DNA of 6,164 bases, taken from positions 1 through 6,164 of the forward strand of contig JASJEI010000337.1 in assembly GCA_030064795.1 (NCBI GenBank), in the 5' to 3' direction. The translations under genes were made by a program, and so were the position numbers. The notes beneath the pieces were generated by a model. It was not told where the DNA came from and did no database searches. It was given only the letters and a program-made list of their open reading frames with translations. Each line of letters begins with the position of its first letter. Position 1 is the stretch's first letter. The DNA comes from Pleurocapsa sp. MO_226.B13. Its GTDB lineage: Bacteria; Cyanobacteriota; Cyanobacteriia; Cyanobacteriales; Xenococcaceae. This document shows, piece after piece, positions 5,802 through 6,164 of the stretch.

Positions 5802-6164
5802 AACCTCACGATTAGGCTTTTCTGTTTCAACCGTACATATCTAGACACAATCCTAAAATTATGCCCCCGACATTGGTACGTCCACAGACCTTTAACCCAT
5901 TACAGAGTTCCGATTCCGCAAGCCCTGCGGTACGGTTAGAAAGTTCTATCTTAACTTCGCGGTTCAAAGATTTTACCTGCTCAAACACTACATGCGGACA
6001 AGTCCTTTGTGAGCAAAACCCTATATCTTCGGTTTTCGAGGTACTGATTGTAGACTTGGTTTTCGTCTACACAACTATAGTACAACGCTTTAAAACCTTG
6101 GTATTTAAAGATTTCGATAAGAGTAATTCAGGCTGTTATACCTCGTCCTGTTTTCCTCTCATCG
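5802..6164 (-). mobile_element. Body of the interrupted IS200/IS605-type element, hairpin-rich 3' region
   Basis: Joining 4287 to the DNA after the IS gives one continuous block that I believe is the right-hand part of a tnpB-bearing element on the minus strand. The block carries four small stems: CCGCA/TGCGG (5916-5930), GGAC/GTCC (5996-6005), AAAACC/GGTTTT (6015-6036) and GTAGAC/GTCTAC (6050-6070). On the minus strand all frames have stops near the window edge. One frame ends in MRGKQDEV at about 6137-6163 and another, 79 codons without a good start, is open from 6066 to a stop at 5827. I do not see an undoubted TnpB zinc finger, so this could be the non-coding omega-RNA part, a decayed tnpB end or a non-autonomous derivative. 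The element continues beyond the window. Confidence 0.4.
5861..6164 (+). CDS. Doubtful partial open frame inside the mobile-element region
   Basis: From ATG 5861 the plus strand is open for 101 codons and runs off the window. It begins MPPTLVRPQTFNPLQSSDSA and contains three Cys (CSNTTCGQVLC) around residues 43-52. There is no ribosome site, and the Ser/Thr-rich composition is what an antisense frame of a GC-skewed structured region gives. It overlaps an open minus-strand frame (5827-6066). I recognise no family. It might be annotated as hypothetical, but a non-coding origin is as likely. Confidence 0.25.
   Translation, partial: MPPTLVRPQTFNPLQSSDSASPAVRLESSILTSRFKDFTCSNTTCGQVLCEQNPISSVFEVLIVDLVFVYTTIVQRFKTLVFKDFDKSNSGCYTSSCFPLI

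Overview
The window looks like accessory chromosome from a cyanobacterium. The octamer GCGATCGC (HIP1) occurs five times in 6.2 kb (602, 913, 1830, 3983, 5360). Several genes belong to families common in cyanobacteria (Uma2-type nuclease, DUF4112, cyanobacterial transposases), and the intergenic DNA carries short tandem repeats and long hairpins. The genus cannot be named from this alone.

Layout. (1) 1-491 holds the C-terminal end of an IS4-type transposase without its catalytic core, followed by a hairpin. (2) 636-1469 is an intact aldo/keto reductase with all four catalytic residues. It runs head-on, with no spacer, into (3) a ChaC-type gamma-glutamylcyclotransferase on the minus strand (1470-2138). 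(4) 2231-2872, also minus, is a Uma2/DUF820 family PD-(D/E)XK protein with a clear promoter and Shine-Dalgarno site. (5) 2873-3357 has no convincing gene. It holds a 73-nt nested hairpin, a 9-bp tandem repeat and a 45-bp cruciform. (6) 3358-3837, minus, is a DUF4112 membrane protein, divergent from (7) a small exported protein at 3947-4267. (8) From about 4248 to the end the DNA is mobile-element sequence in nested layers.

The nested layers are the main point of interest. The 3' end of the exported-protein gene runs into a hairpin ending in TTGACATCC, which looks like the right end of an IS200/IS605-type element lying on the minus strand. That end is itself interrupted by a 1.5 kb DDE insertion sequence (4288-5801) with 18-bp imperfect inverted repeats, flanked by a 5-bp direct repeat AACCT. 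The transposase of this IS carries two +1 frameshifts. The interrupted element resumes at 5802 and runs off the window as a stretch rich in small hairpins. This could be the 3' non-coding, omega-RNA-like part of a tnpB locus, but that is inference.

The cellular genes do not form an obvious pathway. The reductase and the glutathione-degrading enzyme could both relate to redox or carbonyl stress, but they are convergent and not co-transcribed. I see no CRISPR array, rRNA, tRNA, riboswitch or recognisable defence operon.
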